Assembly: GCA_035496935.1 (NCBI GenBank)
Contig: DATJED010000024.1
Coordinates: forward strand, 10,389-74,388
DNA: 64,000 bases
Direction of reading: 5' to 3'
Source: Pseudopedobacter sp035496935
Lineage (GTDB): Bacteria > Bacteroidota > Bacteroidia > Sphingobacteriales > Sphingobacteriaceae
Shown: piece by piece, positions 17,027 to 26,033 of the stretch
Layout of the letters: each line of letters begins with the position of its first letter
Position numbering within the stretch: position 1 is the first letter of the stretch
Position numbers and translations under genes: made by a program
Notes under the pieces: generated by a model
Told to the model about the DNA's origin: nothing
The model's input: the letters and a program-made list of their open reading frames with translations, nothing else
Database searches by the model: none

Positions 17027-18109
17027 TTAAACTTTTTCTCTTTGGATCATTGCGGGCAGGGTTTTTAGCATGATTTTCATATCTAACCACATCGAATAAT
17101 TTTTAGCGTAAAAATTATCCAGTTTTTTGCGCTCATGATCAGACATTTCTTTTTTGCCTCTTTTACTTATTTGCCATAGCCCGGTTAATCCGGCTGGGCC
17201 AAGAAAGCGCATCGACCATTCGTTGGTTGTTAGCTGCTCGGCTTCATAAAGTGGGAGGGGGCGGTTTCCTACTAAAGACATATCGCCTTTTAAAACATTT
17301 AATAATTGCGGAAGTTCATCAATGCTACTGTTCCTGAGAAAAGCGCCCAGTTTTGTAATACGTGGGTCGTTTTCTATTTTAAAAAAAGAAGCCTCGCCAT
17401 ATTGGTTTTTATGTGCCAAACTTGCTATTTCGGCATCGGCGCCCACTCGCATCGATCTAAATTTATAGAAATCAAAAATTTTGTAACCTGTGCCTACTCT
17501 TTTACTGGTGTAAAAAACGGGTCCCCGAGAATCTAATTTTATCAATAAGGCTACAAGCAAAAAAAAAGGCGATAAAATTATGAGCGAGATGCTAGAAACG
17601 GTTAAGTCTAAAACCCTTTTACTAAACGGCATCTGATACTCAACAACAGGAACCTGTGATAATTGATTTACTTGAGAGCGGAGCAGTTTATAAAAACTTA
17701 AAAACTTTAATCTTTCTATTAAATCGTCAAACGGAATAGGGGCAACGTAGCAATCGCTTACGCCAAGTTCCATTGCTTTTTTAACTACTATACTGTCGGC
17801 TTCTGTTAGTAAGAAAATGGTGATCAGGTTTTTTGTAAGGAAGTTTTTTTTGAGCGCTAAAATATAAGTGTGAACTTCTTCGAACTTTGATGGTTCAACC
17901 TCTAGAATAACTATGGTATTTATGTCGCTAAAAGATAGCGTTTGGGTACGGTTTTTTAGTTCGGCTAAGGTATTAGCTTGGTTTATAGTGAATTCAGTTT
18001 CCGAAAAAAGCTTTTGGATTCCTTCCTTAAAGCTACTTCCATAATAAAGAATATTAATTGAAGAGTTTGATTTGAAGTGGTCTTCAACGTTAACATTCGT
18101 AAATTGCAT
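17027..18109 (-). CDS. Sugar transferase fused to an N-terminal pseudoreceiver domain
   Basis: 360 residues in two parts. Residues about 15-145 resemble a receiver fold (INILYYGSSFKEG... TIFLLTEADSIVVKKAMELGVSDCYVAPIPFDDLIERLK), but the acidic pocket is missing and the conserved Lys-Pro is Ala-Pro, so it is unlikely to be phosphorylated. Residues about 160-360 are a bacterial sugar transferase (initiating phosphoglycosyltransferase): a membrane hairpin SLIILSPFFLLVALLI, then GPVFYTSKRVG, FYKFRSM, SIDELPQLLNVLKGDMSLVGNRP and GLTGLWQI. It should load the first sugar-phosphate onto undecaprenyl phosphate for an exopolysaccharide. The gene starts 3 bp after the response regulator stop. Confidence 0.9.
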   Translation of the reverse strand: MQFTNVNVEDHFKSNSSINILYYGSSFKEGIQKLFSETEFTINQANTLAELKNRTQTLSFSDINTIVILEVEPSKFEEVHTYILALKKNFLTKNLITIFLLTEADSIVVKKAMELGVSDCYVAPIPFDDLIERLKFLSFYKLLRSQVNQLSQVPVVEYQMPFSKRVLDLTVSSISLIILSPFFLLVALLIKLDSRGPVFYTSKRVGTGYKIFDFYKFRSMRVGADAEIASLAHKNQYGEASFFKIENDPRITKLGAFLRNSSIDELPQLLNVLKGDMSLVGNRPLPLYEAEQLTTNEWSMRFLGPAGLTGLWQISKRGKKEMSDHERKKLDNFYAKNYSMWLDMKIMLKTLPAMIQREKV

Positions 18110-18112
18110 TCG

Positions 18113-18508
18113 CTAATTTAGTATAATTTTTATTTTATCTTTTAAAATAGACGGATTAAATGGTTTAGACATTAAGTCGTTTATTGGGTAAGGGATTCGG
18201 GTTTTTATATTTTCTAGCGAATCAGAACCAGAAAGCACAATTACCGGAACGTCTCTGAAATAACCGCTTACTTTTAAAGAACGTACAAAGTCGGCTCCAT
18301 CAAAATAAGGCATCTCCATATCAGAGATAATCAAATCAGGTATGTTACCGTTATCTAACCAAGTTAAAGCGTCAAAGCCATTGTTTTTGATTACTAAATC
18401 GTAATCTTTTTTCAGGATAAATTCCAGAAGTTTTAAAATAGCTATCTCATCATCAACCAAAAGAATCCTTTTCCTAACTACCTCTTTATTTTTGTCTAAT
18501 GATATCAT
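18113..18508 (-). CDS. Stand-alone response regulator (receiver only)
   Basis: 131 residues forming one receiver domain: acidic pair Asp19-Asp20 (LLVDDE), phospho-acceptor Asp63 (IISDMEMPYFDG), Ser94 region (VLSGSD) and Lys115 in MSKPF. No output domain is present. It is translationally coupled by position to the pseudoreceiver-sugar transferase gene, so it probably controls exopolysaccharide initiation by protein-protein contact. Its kinase is not in the immediate neighbourhood. Confidence 0.92.
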   Translation of the reverse strand: MISLDKNKEVVRKRILLVDDEIAILKLLEFILKKDYDLVIKNNGFDALTWLDNGNIPDLIISDMEMPYFDGADFVRSLKVSGYFRDVPVIVLSGSDSLENIKTRIPYPINDLMSKPFNPSILKDKIKIILN

Positions 18509-18932
18509 AATTCTGTATCTTTTTATACTATCTGTTAAACAGAAAGGATGCCGAATTGCTTTTTAAAAATATCTTCATGATTCAGCATATTTAACTAAAC
18601 AATTTTTGAAACGGGATTTTGCCAGTTTTAAATTTAGTCAAGCTTATCTACAAAGTTATTACCCGTTTAAATGTACTTCAAACGCATTGTTTTCTATTTT
18701 TATTAGTCCTAATATACGTAAATGTGAACATAAAGGTTTTATGTAAATGTTATTATTTAAAATATTTTTATCTAAAAAAAATAATGAATCTGACTTGGGG
18801 AATTTTATGTCTTATAATTTTAGGGAATTTATTTCCCGAAATAGGAAATTTTTCCCCGGATTGTAGCCGTTTATAAAGCAAGAAAGTTCAGATTTTGAAC
18901 CTGAACTTTCTTGTTTATCCTATATTAAATGG
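18509..18932. other. Intergenic region between the response regulator and yidC
   Basis: 424 bp, AT-rich. It must hold the promoter of the response-regulator operon (minus strand) and, at 18879-18913, a hairpin that ends the yidC transcript. A plus-strand frame of 85 codons (18619-18876) is hydrophobic but looks like chance coding in AT-rich DNA. Nothing else was recognised. Confidence 0.5.
18879..18913 (-). terminator. Terminator hairpin after yidC
   Basis: Perfect 13-bp stem CAAGAAAGTTCAG / CTGAACTTTCTTG with a 9-base loop, 20 bp past the yidC stop. T content after the stem is modest on both strands, so it may act in both directions or as an mRNA 3' end stabiliser. Confidence 0.65.
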
Positions 18933-20717
18933 CTATTTTTTCTTTTGTTGATTAAGCTGTTGTTGCCTCATCATCTCTTCCATTTTTTTCTGAAAACCAC
19001 CTTTTTTCTTTGACTCTGGTTTCTTTTTGTTCTCCTGGATTTGTGCATGAATTTTTTCATCATCAACAAATCTTCTGATGAAATATTGCTGAGAAAACGT
19101 TAAGATGTTTGCACAGAAATAATAGTAATTTAAACCTGCCGGATAGCTGTTTAACACACCAAAGAAGATAAGTGGAGTAATGTAGCCAATGTATTTCATT
19201 TGTCCCTGTACACCCGAAACCTGGTTGTTAAAATAGGTATAAATTAACGTTGATATCGTCATTAGCAAGCACATTAAGCTAATGTGGGTCCAACCTAAAA
19301 GCGGAATTGGTGGAAACTTGATCAGCTCGTCATAAGTAGAAAGATCATGCATCCAAAGGAAGCTTTCATGCCGTAACTCAAATAAGTTAGGGAAGAAATA
19401 AAAGAACGCCAATATAAAAGGCATCTGAAAAACCATTGGTAAACAGCCACCTAAGGGGTTTACGCCGGCTTGCTTATACAGTTTCATGTATTCTTGCTGT
19501 ACCAAAGCTTGATTTCCTTCGCCAACTTTTGCCTTAATTTCGTCCATTTCAGGCTTTAAAACCCTCATTTTAGCCATAGATAAATACGACTTATAAGTGA
19601 AAGGAAATAAAACGGTTTTTAAGATGATGGTAAGCAATAAAATAATTAAGCCATAACCAAGGTTCATGCTCTCAAAAAAGTTGAAAATTGGTAATACCAA
19701 AAAGCGGTTGATCCATTTTAAAGGCCCCCAACCCATTTTAACTTGCTTTTCGAGATCTAGACCCTGAGCCCGGAGTTGGCTAAACTTATTTGAACCAAAG
19801 TAAAATTGAAGATCATAGCTATTAGCCTGATTGCTTTTATAAGGAAGCGAAAGTTGTGCACCATAAGCTTTTACCGCTGAACTATCTGCTAAGGTGGTAA
19901 TTTTTACATGTGCTTTGCTAAAACCTTCTTTTGAGATTAAGGCCGCTGAGAAAAAGTGTTCTTTAAAAGAAACCCATTTTGTTTTTCCTTCATTTAAAAC
20001 CTTGTCATCGTCTTTGCTTTCGCTCAAATAATCAACCTCACCATCTGCATGTTGGAAGTAGGTAGTTGAACCCAAACGTTCGTTATGCAAATCCTTTTCT
20101 TGCTGTAACAAATGCGTGTTCCAGTTTAAAACTAAATTGCCTGCTGCAGTTTTGTTTTCAAATCCTTTAACATCAACCTTAAAATCTACCTTGTTTGCAT
20201 CGGGCGCCAAAGAATAAGTATAATTAACATAAGAACCATCAGCACCGGCCATCTGCATTACAATGTTTCCAGCGCTTTGACTTACTACTTTAAAAGGTTG
20301 ATCAGAAGTATTCAAATTTTGGTTTGCAGATTTGTAATCGAAACCAAAATTGGTGTCATCGGCCTTAAAAAGAATAACAGGTTTACCCTGGTAGGTTGTT
20401 TCGTTTTTAACCTCTACGCTAACAATTTTACCACCTTTGTTTGATAAGGTGATTTTTAGTGCTTTGTTTTCCAAAACACTTAATTCTTCTTTAAAGGTAG
20501 TAGTAGCACTAGCGGTATCAGCGTTGTTTACTACAATGCTGTCTGTTAAAATTGCTGTTTTTTTAGTTACCGTTTGCGGATGTTTTTTAGCTGCAGCAAT
20601 TGAATCCTGAGTGATTTTTTCCCGCTTTATTTCTTCTTCCGAAGGTTTTAGAAGAAAGGTTGAACCTACTAATATTACTAAAATCAGGAATAAACCTGTA
20701 AACGTATTTCTATCCAT
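18933..20717 (-). CDS. yidC: Membrane protein insertase YidC
   Basis: Inserts and folds inner-membrane proteins alone or with SecYEG. The 594-residue protein has an N-terminal anchor (about 5-23), a large periplasmic beta domain of the Gram-negative type (about 60-340), and the conserved membrane core from about 350 to 555 (NLGYGLIILLLTIILKTVLFPFTYKSYLSMAKM, GVNPLGGCLPMVFQMPFILAFFYFF). A basic tail ends in KKGGFQKK...QQKKK, probably contacting ribosomes. It lies 21 bp downstream of pyrG and likely shares its transcript. Confidence 0.97.
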   Translation of the reverse strand: MDRNTFTGLFLILVILVGSTFLLKPSEEEIKREKITQDSIAAAKKHPQTVTKKTAILTDSIVVNNADTASATTTFKEELSVLENKALKITLSNKGGKIVSVEVKNETTYQGKPVILFKADDTNFGFDYKSANQNLNTSDQPFKVVSQSAGNIVMQMAGADGSYVNYTYSLAPDANKVDFKVDVKGFENKTAAGNLVLNWNTHLLQQEKDLHNERLGSTTYFQHADGEVDYLSESKDDDKVLNEGKTKWVSFKEHFFSAALISKEGFSKAHVKITTLADSSAVKAYGAQLSLPYKSNQANSYDLQFYFGSNKFSQLRAQGLDLEKQVKMGWGPLKWINRFLVLPIFNFFESMNLGYGLIILLLTIILKTVLFPFTYKSYLSMAKMRVLKPEMDEIKAKVGEGNQALVQQEYMKLYKQAGVNPLGGCLPMVFQMPFILAFFYFFPNLFELRHESFLWMHDLSTYDELIKFPPIPLLGWTHISLMCLLMTISTLIYTYFNNQVSGVQGQMKYIGYITPLIFFGVLNSYPAGLNYYYFCANILTFSQQYFIRRFVDDEKIHAQIQENKKKPESKKKGGFQKKMEEMMRQQQLNQQKKK

Positions 20718-20738
20718 TATTTATTTTTAATACTTCTT

Positions 20739-22352
20739 TTAAACCTTCTTTTTTGAGTGTTCGATTGAAGCGGCGACAAATTTAACAAAAAGTGGGTGCG
20801 GATTGGCAACAGTTGATTTTAATTCGGGGTGAAACTGCGCTGCTACAAAATAAGGGTGATTTTTAAGTTCAACAATTTCTACAAGATTATTGTCTGGGTT
20901 AAAACCAGAAGCAATCATTCCCGCCTTCTCGTAGGCCTCTAAAAATTTGTTGTTGAACTCGTAACGGTGTCTATGGCGTTCAGTTATTTTTGATTTTCCG
21001 TAAATATGATGCGCTTTCGTTCCTTTTTTTAGCTCACAAACGTAAGAGCCTAAACGCATTGTACCGCCTTTAAGCGTTACTTTTTTCTGTTCTTCCATCA
21101 TAGAAATTACAGCATCTTCGGTATTTTCGTCCATTTCTGTGCTGTGGGCATTTTTCAGACCTAAAACATTTCTGCCAAATTCAATCACAGCGCACTGCAT
21201 GCCTAAACAGATACCGAAAAACGGAATATTATTCTCTCTAATGTATTGGATTGCGGTAATCTTTCCCTCGATACCTCGGGCGCCAAACCCCGGAGCTACT
21301 AAAACGCCATCTAAATTGGCAAGTTTAGCTTTTACGTTTTCGGATGTAATACCTTCAGAGTGGATACATTCAACCCGAACCTTGCATTCGTTTTGCGCAC
21401 CGGCATGTATAAATGCTTCTGTAATAGATTTATAGGCGTCTGGCAGTTCAACGTATTTACCCACTAAACCAATTTTGATTTCGGAAGTCGGGTTTTTTAA
21501 ATGCCCCAAGAATTCTTTCCAACTTTCTAAATCGGGTTCGTTTTTTAATGGAAGTTTTAGTTTTGATAAAACGGTGCGGTCCAACTGTTCTTTCAGCATC
21601 AAAAGCGGCACATCGTAAATGGTTTTTGCATCTACCGATTCAACCACCGCATTAATGTTTACATTACAGAACAAAGCAATTTTTTTGCGGATATCCTGAG
21701 AAATATGGTGCTCGGTACGGCAAACCAAAATATCTGGTTGAATACCGTACTCCAACAACATTTTAACCGAGTGCTGTGTAGGTTTTGTTTTAAGCTCACC
21801 GGCTGCGGCCAAAAATGGAATCAGCGTTAAATGGATAACAATGGCGTTGTTTGAGCCCGCTTCCCATTTAAACTGACGAACAGCTTCTATATAAGGTAAA
21901 GATTCAATATCGCCAACCGTTCCGCCAAGCTCGGTAATTACAATATCGTAATCGCCACTTTCGCCCAACAAACGCATGTTACGCTTGATTTCATCGGTAA
22001 TGTGCGGAACAACCTGAACAGTTTTACCTAAATAAGCGCCTTCTCTTTCGCGGTTGATTACGTTCTGGTAAATTCTTCCGGTGGTGATGTTATTTGCCTG
22101 CGTAGTGGCAACGTTTAAAAAGCGTTCGTAATGACCTAAGTCCAAATCCGTTTCGGCACCGTCTTCTGTTACATAACATTCGCCATGCTCATACGGATTT
22201 AATGTTCCCGGATCGATATTGATGTATGGATCAAATTTTTGGATAGTTACGCGGTAACCTCTGGCTTGTAAAAGTTTAGCTAATGATGCGGAAATAATAC
22301 CTTTCCCTAAAGACGATGTAACGCCCCCCGTAACAAAAATATACTTAGTCAT
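20739..22352 (-). CDS. pyrG: CTP synthase
   Basis: Converts UTP to CTP with glutamine as nitrogen donor. The frame opens at 22376, but the ATG at 22352 (MTKYIFVTGGVTSSLGKG) matches the family start, giving 537 residues. The synthetase domain shows FDPYINIDPGTLNPYEHGECYVTEDGAETDLDLGHYERF (split across the nucleotide and Mg sites); the glutaminase domain has the nucleophile in FGICLGMQCAVIEF and the His-Glu pair in AAQFHPEL. Full length; yidC follows. Confidence 0.97.
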   Translation of the reverse strand: MTKYIFVTGGVTSSLGKGIISASLAKLLQARGYRVTIQKFDPYINIDPGTLNPYEHGECYVTEDGAETDLDLGHYERFLNVATTQANNITTGRIYQNVINREREGAYLGKTVQVVPHITDEIKRNMRLLGESGDYDIVITELGGTVGDIESLPYIEAVRQFKWEAGSNNAIVIHLTLIPFLAAAGELKTKPTQHSVKMLLEYGIQPDILVCRTEHHISQDIRKKIALFCNVNINAVVESVDAKTIYDVPLLMLKEQLDRTVLSKLKLPLKNEPDLESWKEFLGHLKNPTSEIKIGLVGKYVELPDAYKSITEAFIHAGAQNECKVRVECIHSEGITSENVKAKLANLDGVLVAPGFGARGIEGKITAIQYIRENNIPFFGICLGMQCAVIEFGRNVLGLKNAHSTEMDENTEDAVISMMEEQKKVTLKGGTMRLGSYVCELKKGTKAHHIYGKSKITERHRHRYEFNNKFLEAYEKAGMIASGFNPDNNLVEIVELKNHPYFVAAQFHPELKSTVANPHPLFVKFVAASIEHSKKKV

Positions 22353-22426
22353 GTTGGAATTTGTTGTTTTTAACAATCTAAAAAGTGAAAACGAAGAGCG
22401 CTTTTTAAATGTGTTTGTACGGGATG

Positions 22427-22434
22427 CAAAATTA
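22427..22434 (-). promoter_or_regulatory. Candidate -7 box of the pyrG-yidC transcript
   Basis: TAATTTTG on the minus strand, an exact match to TAnnTTTG, 75 bp before the pyrG ATG. No exact -33 TTG was found at the usual distance. Confidence 0.4.
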
Positions 22435-22593
22435 AGTTTTTTTTTCGATTTTGAACTATTTGCGGAAAATGAATTTTGAAGTATTGTAGCTAAGTAAGTA
22501 AGACTCTGGTTTAGTGGAGTTAAAAGTTGTAGAACCTTTAATACAGCGGAGAATGGACTTTCAACTGCGGACTTTTATCTTAATTTTGTAGGT

Positions 22594-23046
22594 ATGGATT
22601 CTATTTATAAAAGTTTATTGTTGCGTTACCAGAATTACTTGGTAGAATTTTATCAGCTGATTGAAGATAAAGAGATTTTTGCTTCCACCGAGCTTGGTAA
22701 GGCCACAGCTATAAAAGATTTTTTAGAAACCCTGCCCGATTTGGACGTTAGTTTTGAGCTGGAGTTGGGCATTAAGGTTTCACTTGGCGGTTTAGAGAAC
22801 AACTGGTTGATTCAAATTTCTGATGATGGCTTTTCTGTACGTTCTTACACGGTTGACGGTTTAGATGAAACCGACGAATGGTTTTTCCATTACCATGATG
22901 ACAGTAAAGAATACGAAGGCAATCTTTTCGCCGATGGCGATTGGGATTTGTTTTTAGAAGAGGTTGCGGATATAGATGCTTTTGATGGGAGGGAGCTTAG
23001 TGCGGTTTTGAAGTATGATTTGGGAACAAGAGTATCCGCTATTTAA
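22594..23046 (+). CDS. Acidic protein of unknown function
   Basis: 150 residues, rich in Asp/Glu, with no signal or membrane segment. Notable stretches are LPDLDVSFELELGIKVSLGGLENNWLIQISDDG and DETDEWFFHYHDDSKEYEGNLFADGDWDLFLEEV. I do not recognise it. An exact -7 consensus TAATTTTG (22581-22588) ends only 5 bases before the ATG, implying a leaderless or nearly leaderless mRNA. It is 14 bp upstream of the PaiB-like gene and may be co-transcribed with it. Confidence 0.7.
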   Translation: MDSIYKSLLLRYQNYLVEFYQLIEDKEIFASTELGKATAIKDFLETLPDLDVSFELELGIKVSLGGLENNWLIQISDDGFSVRSYTVDGLDETDEWFFHYHDDSKEYEGNLFADGDWDLFLEEVADIDAFDGRELSAVLKYDLGTRVSAI

Positions 23047-23060
23047 AGACACTTTAACGA

Positions 23061-23672
23061 ATGTATATCCCATCTGCAAATGCGATGAATGACCGAGATG
23101 AAATTGTGAATTTCATGAAAAGGTTCAGTTTTGCTACAATCGTATCAACTGACGGAACTACTCCGTTAGCGACTCATCTACCGTTTATTGTTGATTACAA
23201 AAATGATAAGTTGCTGTTGACCTCGCATTTTGCAAAAGCAAACGACCATTGGAAATATATGGAGCATCAAAACGTTTTGGTCATTTTCAGCGAGCCACAT
23301 GCTTATATTTCAACAGCACATTATGATAAAGAGTTAAACGTACCTACTTGGAATTATTTATCTGTTCATGTGTATGGAACAGTTGAGCTAATAAGCGATT
23401 ATCAAAGAAACATCAGTTTACTCGAAAAAACGATTGAAAACTACGAACCATCATTTGCTTTGAAATGGAATGAATTTCCTGAAGATTATAAAATAAAAAT
23501 GGTAAAAGGGATTGTCGGTTTTGAAATGACTGTGAACGATATTCAGGCAAAAAAGAAACTAAGCCAAAACAGAACGCCTACAGAAAAGGCCAACATTATT
23601 ACTGCTCTTTCAAAAAGTAAGGATAACAATGAAAATTTGATCGCGGAGTATATGAAAAAGGATTTTATATAG
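23061..23672 (+). CDS. PaiB-family FMN-binding protein
   Basis: 203 residues with the split-barrel FMN-binding fold of PaiB: MYIPSANAMNDRDEIVNFM, FATIVSTDGTTPLATHLPFIV, LLTSHFAKANDHWKYM, FSEPHAYISTAHY and the signature VPTWNYLSVHVYGTVELI. Bacillus PaiB was reported as a negative regulator of sporulation and protease genes, but most relatives are simply flavin-binding proteins. No DNA-binding motif is visible, so a regulatory role is not supported here. Confidence 0.9.
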   Translation: MYIPSANAMNDRDEIVNFMKRFSFATIVSTDGTTPLATHLPFIVDYKNDKLLLTSHFAKANDHWKYMEHQNVLVIFSEPHAYISTAHYDKELNVPTWNYLSVHVYGTVELISDYQRNISLLEKTIENYEPSFALKWNEFPEDYKIKMVKGIVGFEMTVNDIQAKKKLSQNRTPTEKANIITALSKSKDNNENLIAEYMKKDFI

Positions 23673-23754
23673 CTCAGTGAATTCCTCGTTCTCCGTGGTT
23701 GAAAAAATCTTCGCTCACTGTGTAAAAATTTCTGTGAACTTTGCGGTTAAAAAC

Positions 23755-24339
23755 CTACCTCTCCATCATCTTCGCAACATACTTCCCAATAATATCAAAC
23801 TCAATATTTACAAAATCGCCGGGCTTAACGTTTTGCAGGTTGGTATGCTCAAATGTATATGGGATAATCGCAACAGAAAAAGTATTGGCTCCAGAATTTA
23901 CAACTGTTAAACTAATTCCGTTTACACAAACCGAACCTTTTTCAACCGTCACATTTCCTTTAGTTGCATCGTACTCAAAAGTAAAAACCCAGCTTCCGTC
24001 GGCCTCTTGTAGGTCAATGCATTTTGCGGTTTGGTCCACATGGCCCTGCACAATATGCCCGTCTAAACGGCCATTCATCTGCATACAACGTTCTAAATTT
24101 ACCAGATCACCAACTTTTAAATCGCCGATATTGGTTTTCTGTAAAGTTTCATCAATTGCGGTTACAGTATGTTCACCGTCTTTTAAATCAACCACGGTTA
24201 AACAAATACCATTATGCGCAACAGACTGATCTATCTTTAAATCTTTCGAAATATCGGACTTAATGGTGATGTGCAAATTGCTTTGCTCTTTTTTAAGCCG
24301 GGCAATTCGTCCCAATGTTTCTATAATTCCTGTAAACAA
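23755..24339 (-). CDS. ribE: Riboflavin synthase alpha chain
   Basis: Dismutates two 6,7-dimethyl-8-ribityllumazine molecules into riboflavin. The 194-residue protein has the two tandem lumazine-binding domains: N-terminal MFTGIIETLG...SVAHNGICLTV and C-terminal GHIVQGHVDQTA...GSVCVNGISLTVV, with the linker GDLVNLERCMQ. The length is normal. It is convergent with the PaiB gene and no other riboflavin gene is adjacent. Confidence 0.95.
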   Translation of the reverse strand: MFTGIIETLGRIARLKKEQSNLHITIKSDISKDLKIDQSVAHNGICLTVVDLKDGEHTVTAIDETLQKTNIGDLKVGDLVNLERCMQMNGRLDGHIVQGHVDQTAKCIDLQEADGSWVFTFEYDATKGNVTVEKGSVCVNGISLTVVNSGANTFSVAIIPYTFEHTNLQNVKPGDFVNIEFDIIGKYVAKMMER

Positions 24340-24678
24340 TTCAATATTTTTTAAGTGATATTTTTACAACGCAAATTGAGTAAAGCCTGTTTTATTTTTG
24401 GATTTAAAATTGCTAAGCTGTGTCAAAATAGCAGCCCAAAGTTAATTTTAATCCTGAAATATCACATACCAATGATACCAGAATATGCATAAATAAAATG
24501 TTAGAATTGTTTTTCAGAAGCGAAGTTGAAGTAAAAGGCAAAGAATATTAAGAAAAAAGTAAAAATATTTGATTAATCGGTTTACGTTAAATGTTATAAT
24601 TTAGTAATTATTAAATCAATAACTATAATTTAATATATTAGCATTGCTAAAATCACGAACACAAATTAAAGGCTACTC
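24340..24678. other. Divergent intergenic region, ribE / sensor kinase
   Basis: 339 bp, AT-rich, must contain both divergent promoters. I see no riboswitch here; in particular no FMN-element core upstream of ribE. No gene longer than a few codons. Confidence 0.5.
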
Positions 24679-25923
24679 ATGGTTCCCAAAGTTGCAGAAG
24701 AAGTAGAACATATAAACGATATATATAAGTTAACTTCCATCCTTTTAGAAAACAAAGAAGATTCTCTAGAACAATTATTAAAAGCAGCCTGCAAAATTTT
24801 TAAAGCTGAGTTAGGCGTAATTTGTCTGCTAAAAGAAAATAAATACATTGTAAAAAGCATTTATTCAGAACTACCTTATGAGGTTGATTTTGATGCCGTT
24901 ACCAGTTTGGAAGATACGTTTTGCTTTTACGCCGTAAAGAAAGATGGGATATTGGAACTACCGGATATTGATAATTCAGCATACAAACATTTGCCCTGTT
25001 GTGATGTATTAAAGGTGAAAAGTTATATCGGGATTCCGTTGAAATTTGATAATAAAGACATTGGAACTATAAACTTTTCGTCACGAGAAGTTAGGCCTAA
25101 CGGCTACAGCAAAAAAGAGCTTGATTTGTTAACTTACCTAAACCAATGGGTAAGCCTTCACCTTAACAGAAAATTTTACAAAGAAAGTTTACGGAGCAAA
25201 AACACAGAATTAGAGGCAAAAAGCAAAGCTTCCGAACTGTTGATGGAGGAAAACAACCAATTGATCCAGATATTGGTTCACGATTTAAAATCGCCTTTAA
25301 GCAATATTAAAATGCTTTCGTATCTATTTCAGGATTTTGCCCGCGATAAGGACAGTGAGGAACTGTTAACCATTTTTAATAAAAGCTTAGATTACGTTTT
25401 TCATTTGATTGAACAAATGGAAACGCTAAACAATATGGAAACTTTTTCTTCAGATAATTATGTGGAAGAATTTGATTTAGATGAGTTTGTGAAGACCAAT
25501 TTAAAAGATTTTAAGCAGGCGGCCGAGTCAAAGTCCATTAAGCTTAATTATAATTTCAACGGAAGTAAAACGGTTATAAAAACCGATATGAATTTCTTGA
25601 AACGTATTCTTTATAATTTGATTTCCAATGCTTTAAAGTTTTCTCCTTTTGAAAAACAGATATTTGTGAATTTAAGCCATACTGATTCCCATTTTATTAT
25701 TTCTATTAAAGATGAAGGCCCGGGCATTGGCGACGGAGAACTATCCAAACTTTTTCAAAAATTCGGGAAGTTGAACAACAGACCAACAAACTCCGAAAGC
25801 TCATCTGGCTTAGGTTTATTTATAGTAAAAGAACTATTGAAAAAAATAAGTGGCGATATAAGCGTAGAAAGCAAAGTAGGTGAAGGCAGTGATTTCAAAG
25901 TAATGTTGCCTTTTACCATTTAG
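24679..25923 (+). CDS. Soluble GAF-domain sensor histidine kinase
   Basis: 414 residues without membrane helices. An N-terminal GAF domain (about 20-165; GVICLLKENKYIVKSIY, FCFYAVKKDGILELPDI, SYIGIPLKFDNKDIGTINF) is followed by a short coiled coil, HisKA with His201 (VHDLKSPLSNI) and a HATPase domain (NLISNALKFSP, DEGPGIGDGEL, SSGLGLFIVKELL). It should sense a cytosolic signal. No cognate response regulator is beside it. A pair of cysteines in the GAF domain (HLPCCDV) could be redox-active, which is speculation. Confidence 0.92.
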   Translation: MVPKVAEEVEHINDIYKLTSILLENKEDSLEQLLKAACKIFKAELGVICLLKENKYIVKSIYSELPYEVDFDAVTSLEDTFCFYAVKKDGILELPDIDNSAYKHLPCCDVLKVKSYIGIPLKFDNKDIGTINFSSREVRPNGYSKKELDLLTYLNQWVSLHLNRKFYKESLRSKNTELEAKSKASELLMEENNQLIQILVHDLKSPLSNIKMLSYLFQDFARDKDSEELLTIFNKSLDYVFHLIEQMETLNNMETFSSDNYVEEFDLDEFVKTNLKDFKQAAESKSIKLNYNFNGSKTVIKTDMNFLKRILYNLISNALKFSPFEKQIFVNLSHTDSHFIISIKDEGPGIGDGELSKLFQKFGKLNNRPTNSESSSGLGLFIVKELLKKISGDISVESKVGEGSDFKVMLPFTI

Positions 25924-26033
25924 CAAAAGCAGAGCTCCTCGTTTTTTTCAAATTCCACATTGGCTAAATTATCCACAATTTACAACGGGTAACATTAATT
26001 TTTAACTTTGCATTTCTAAAAACCACAAACTCC

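Noticed and set aside
18619..18876. 85-codon plus-strand frame between the response regulator and yidC
   Set aside because: Hydrophobic AT-rich codons, no family features, lies in a region that must hold promoters, and overlaps the terminator side of yidC.
23677..24263. Overlapping plus-strand frames antisense to ribE
   Set aside because: ribE on the minus strand has complete lumazine-binding motifs; these frames are its mirror images.
24340..24678. Possible FMN riboswitch upstream of ribE
   Set aside because: The conserved FMN-element core was looked for and not found.
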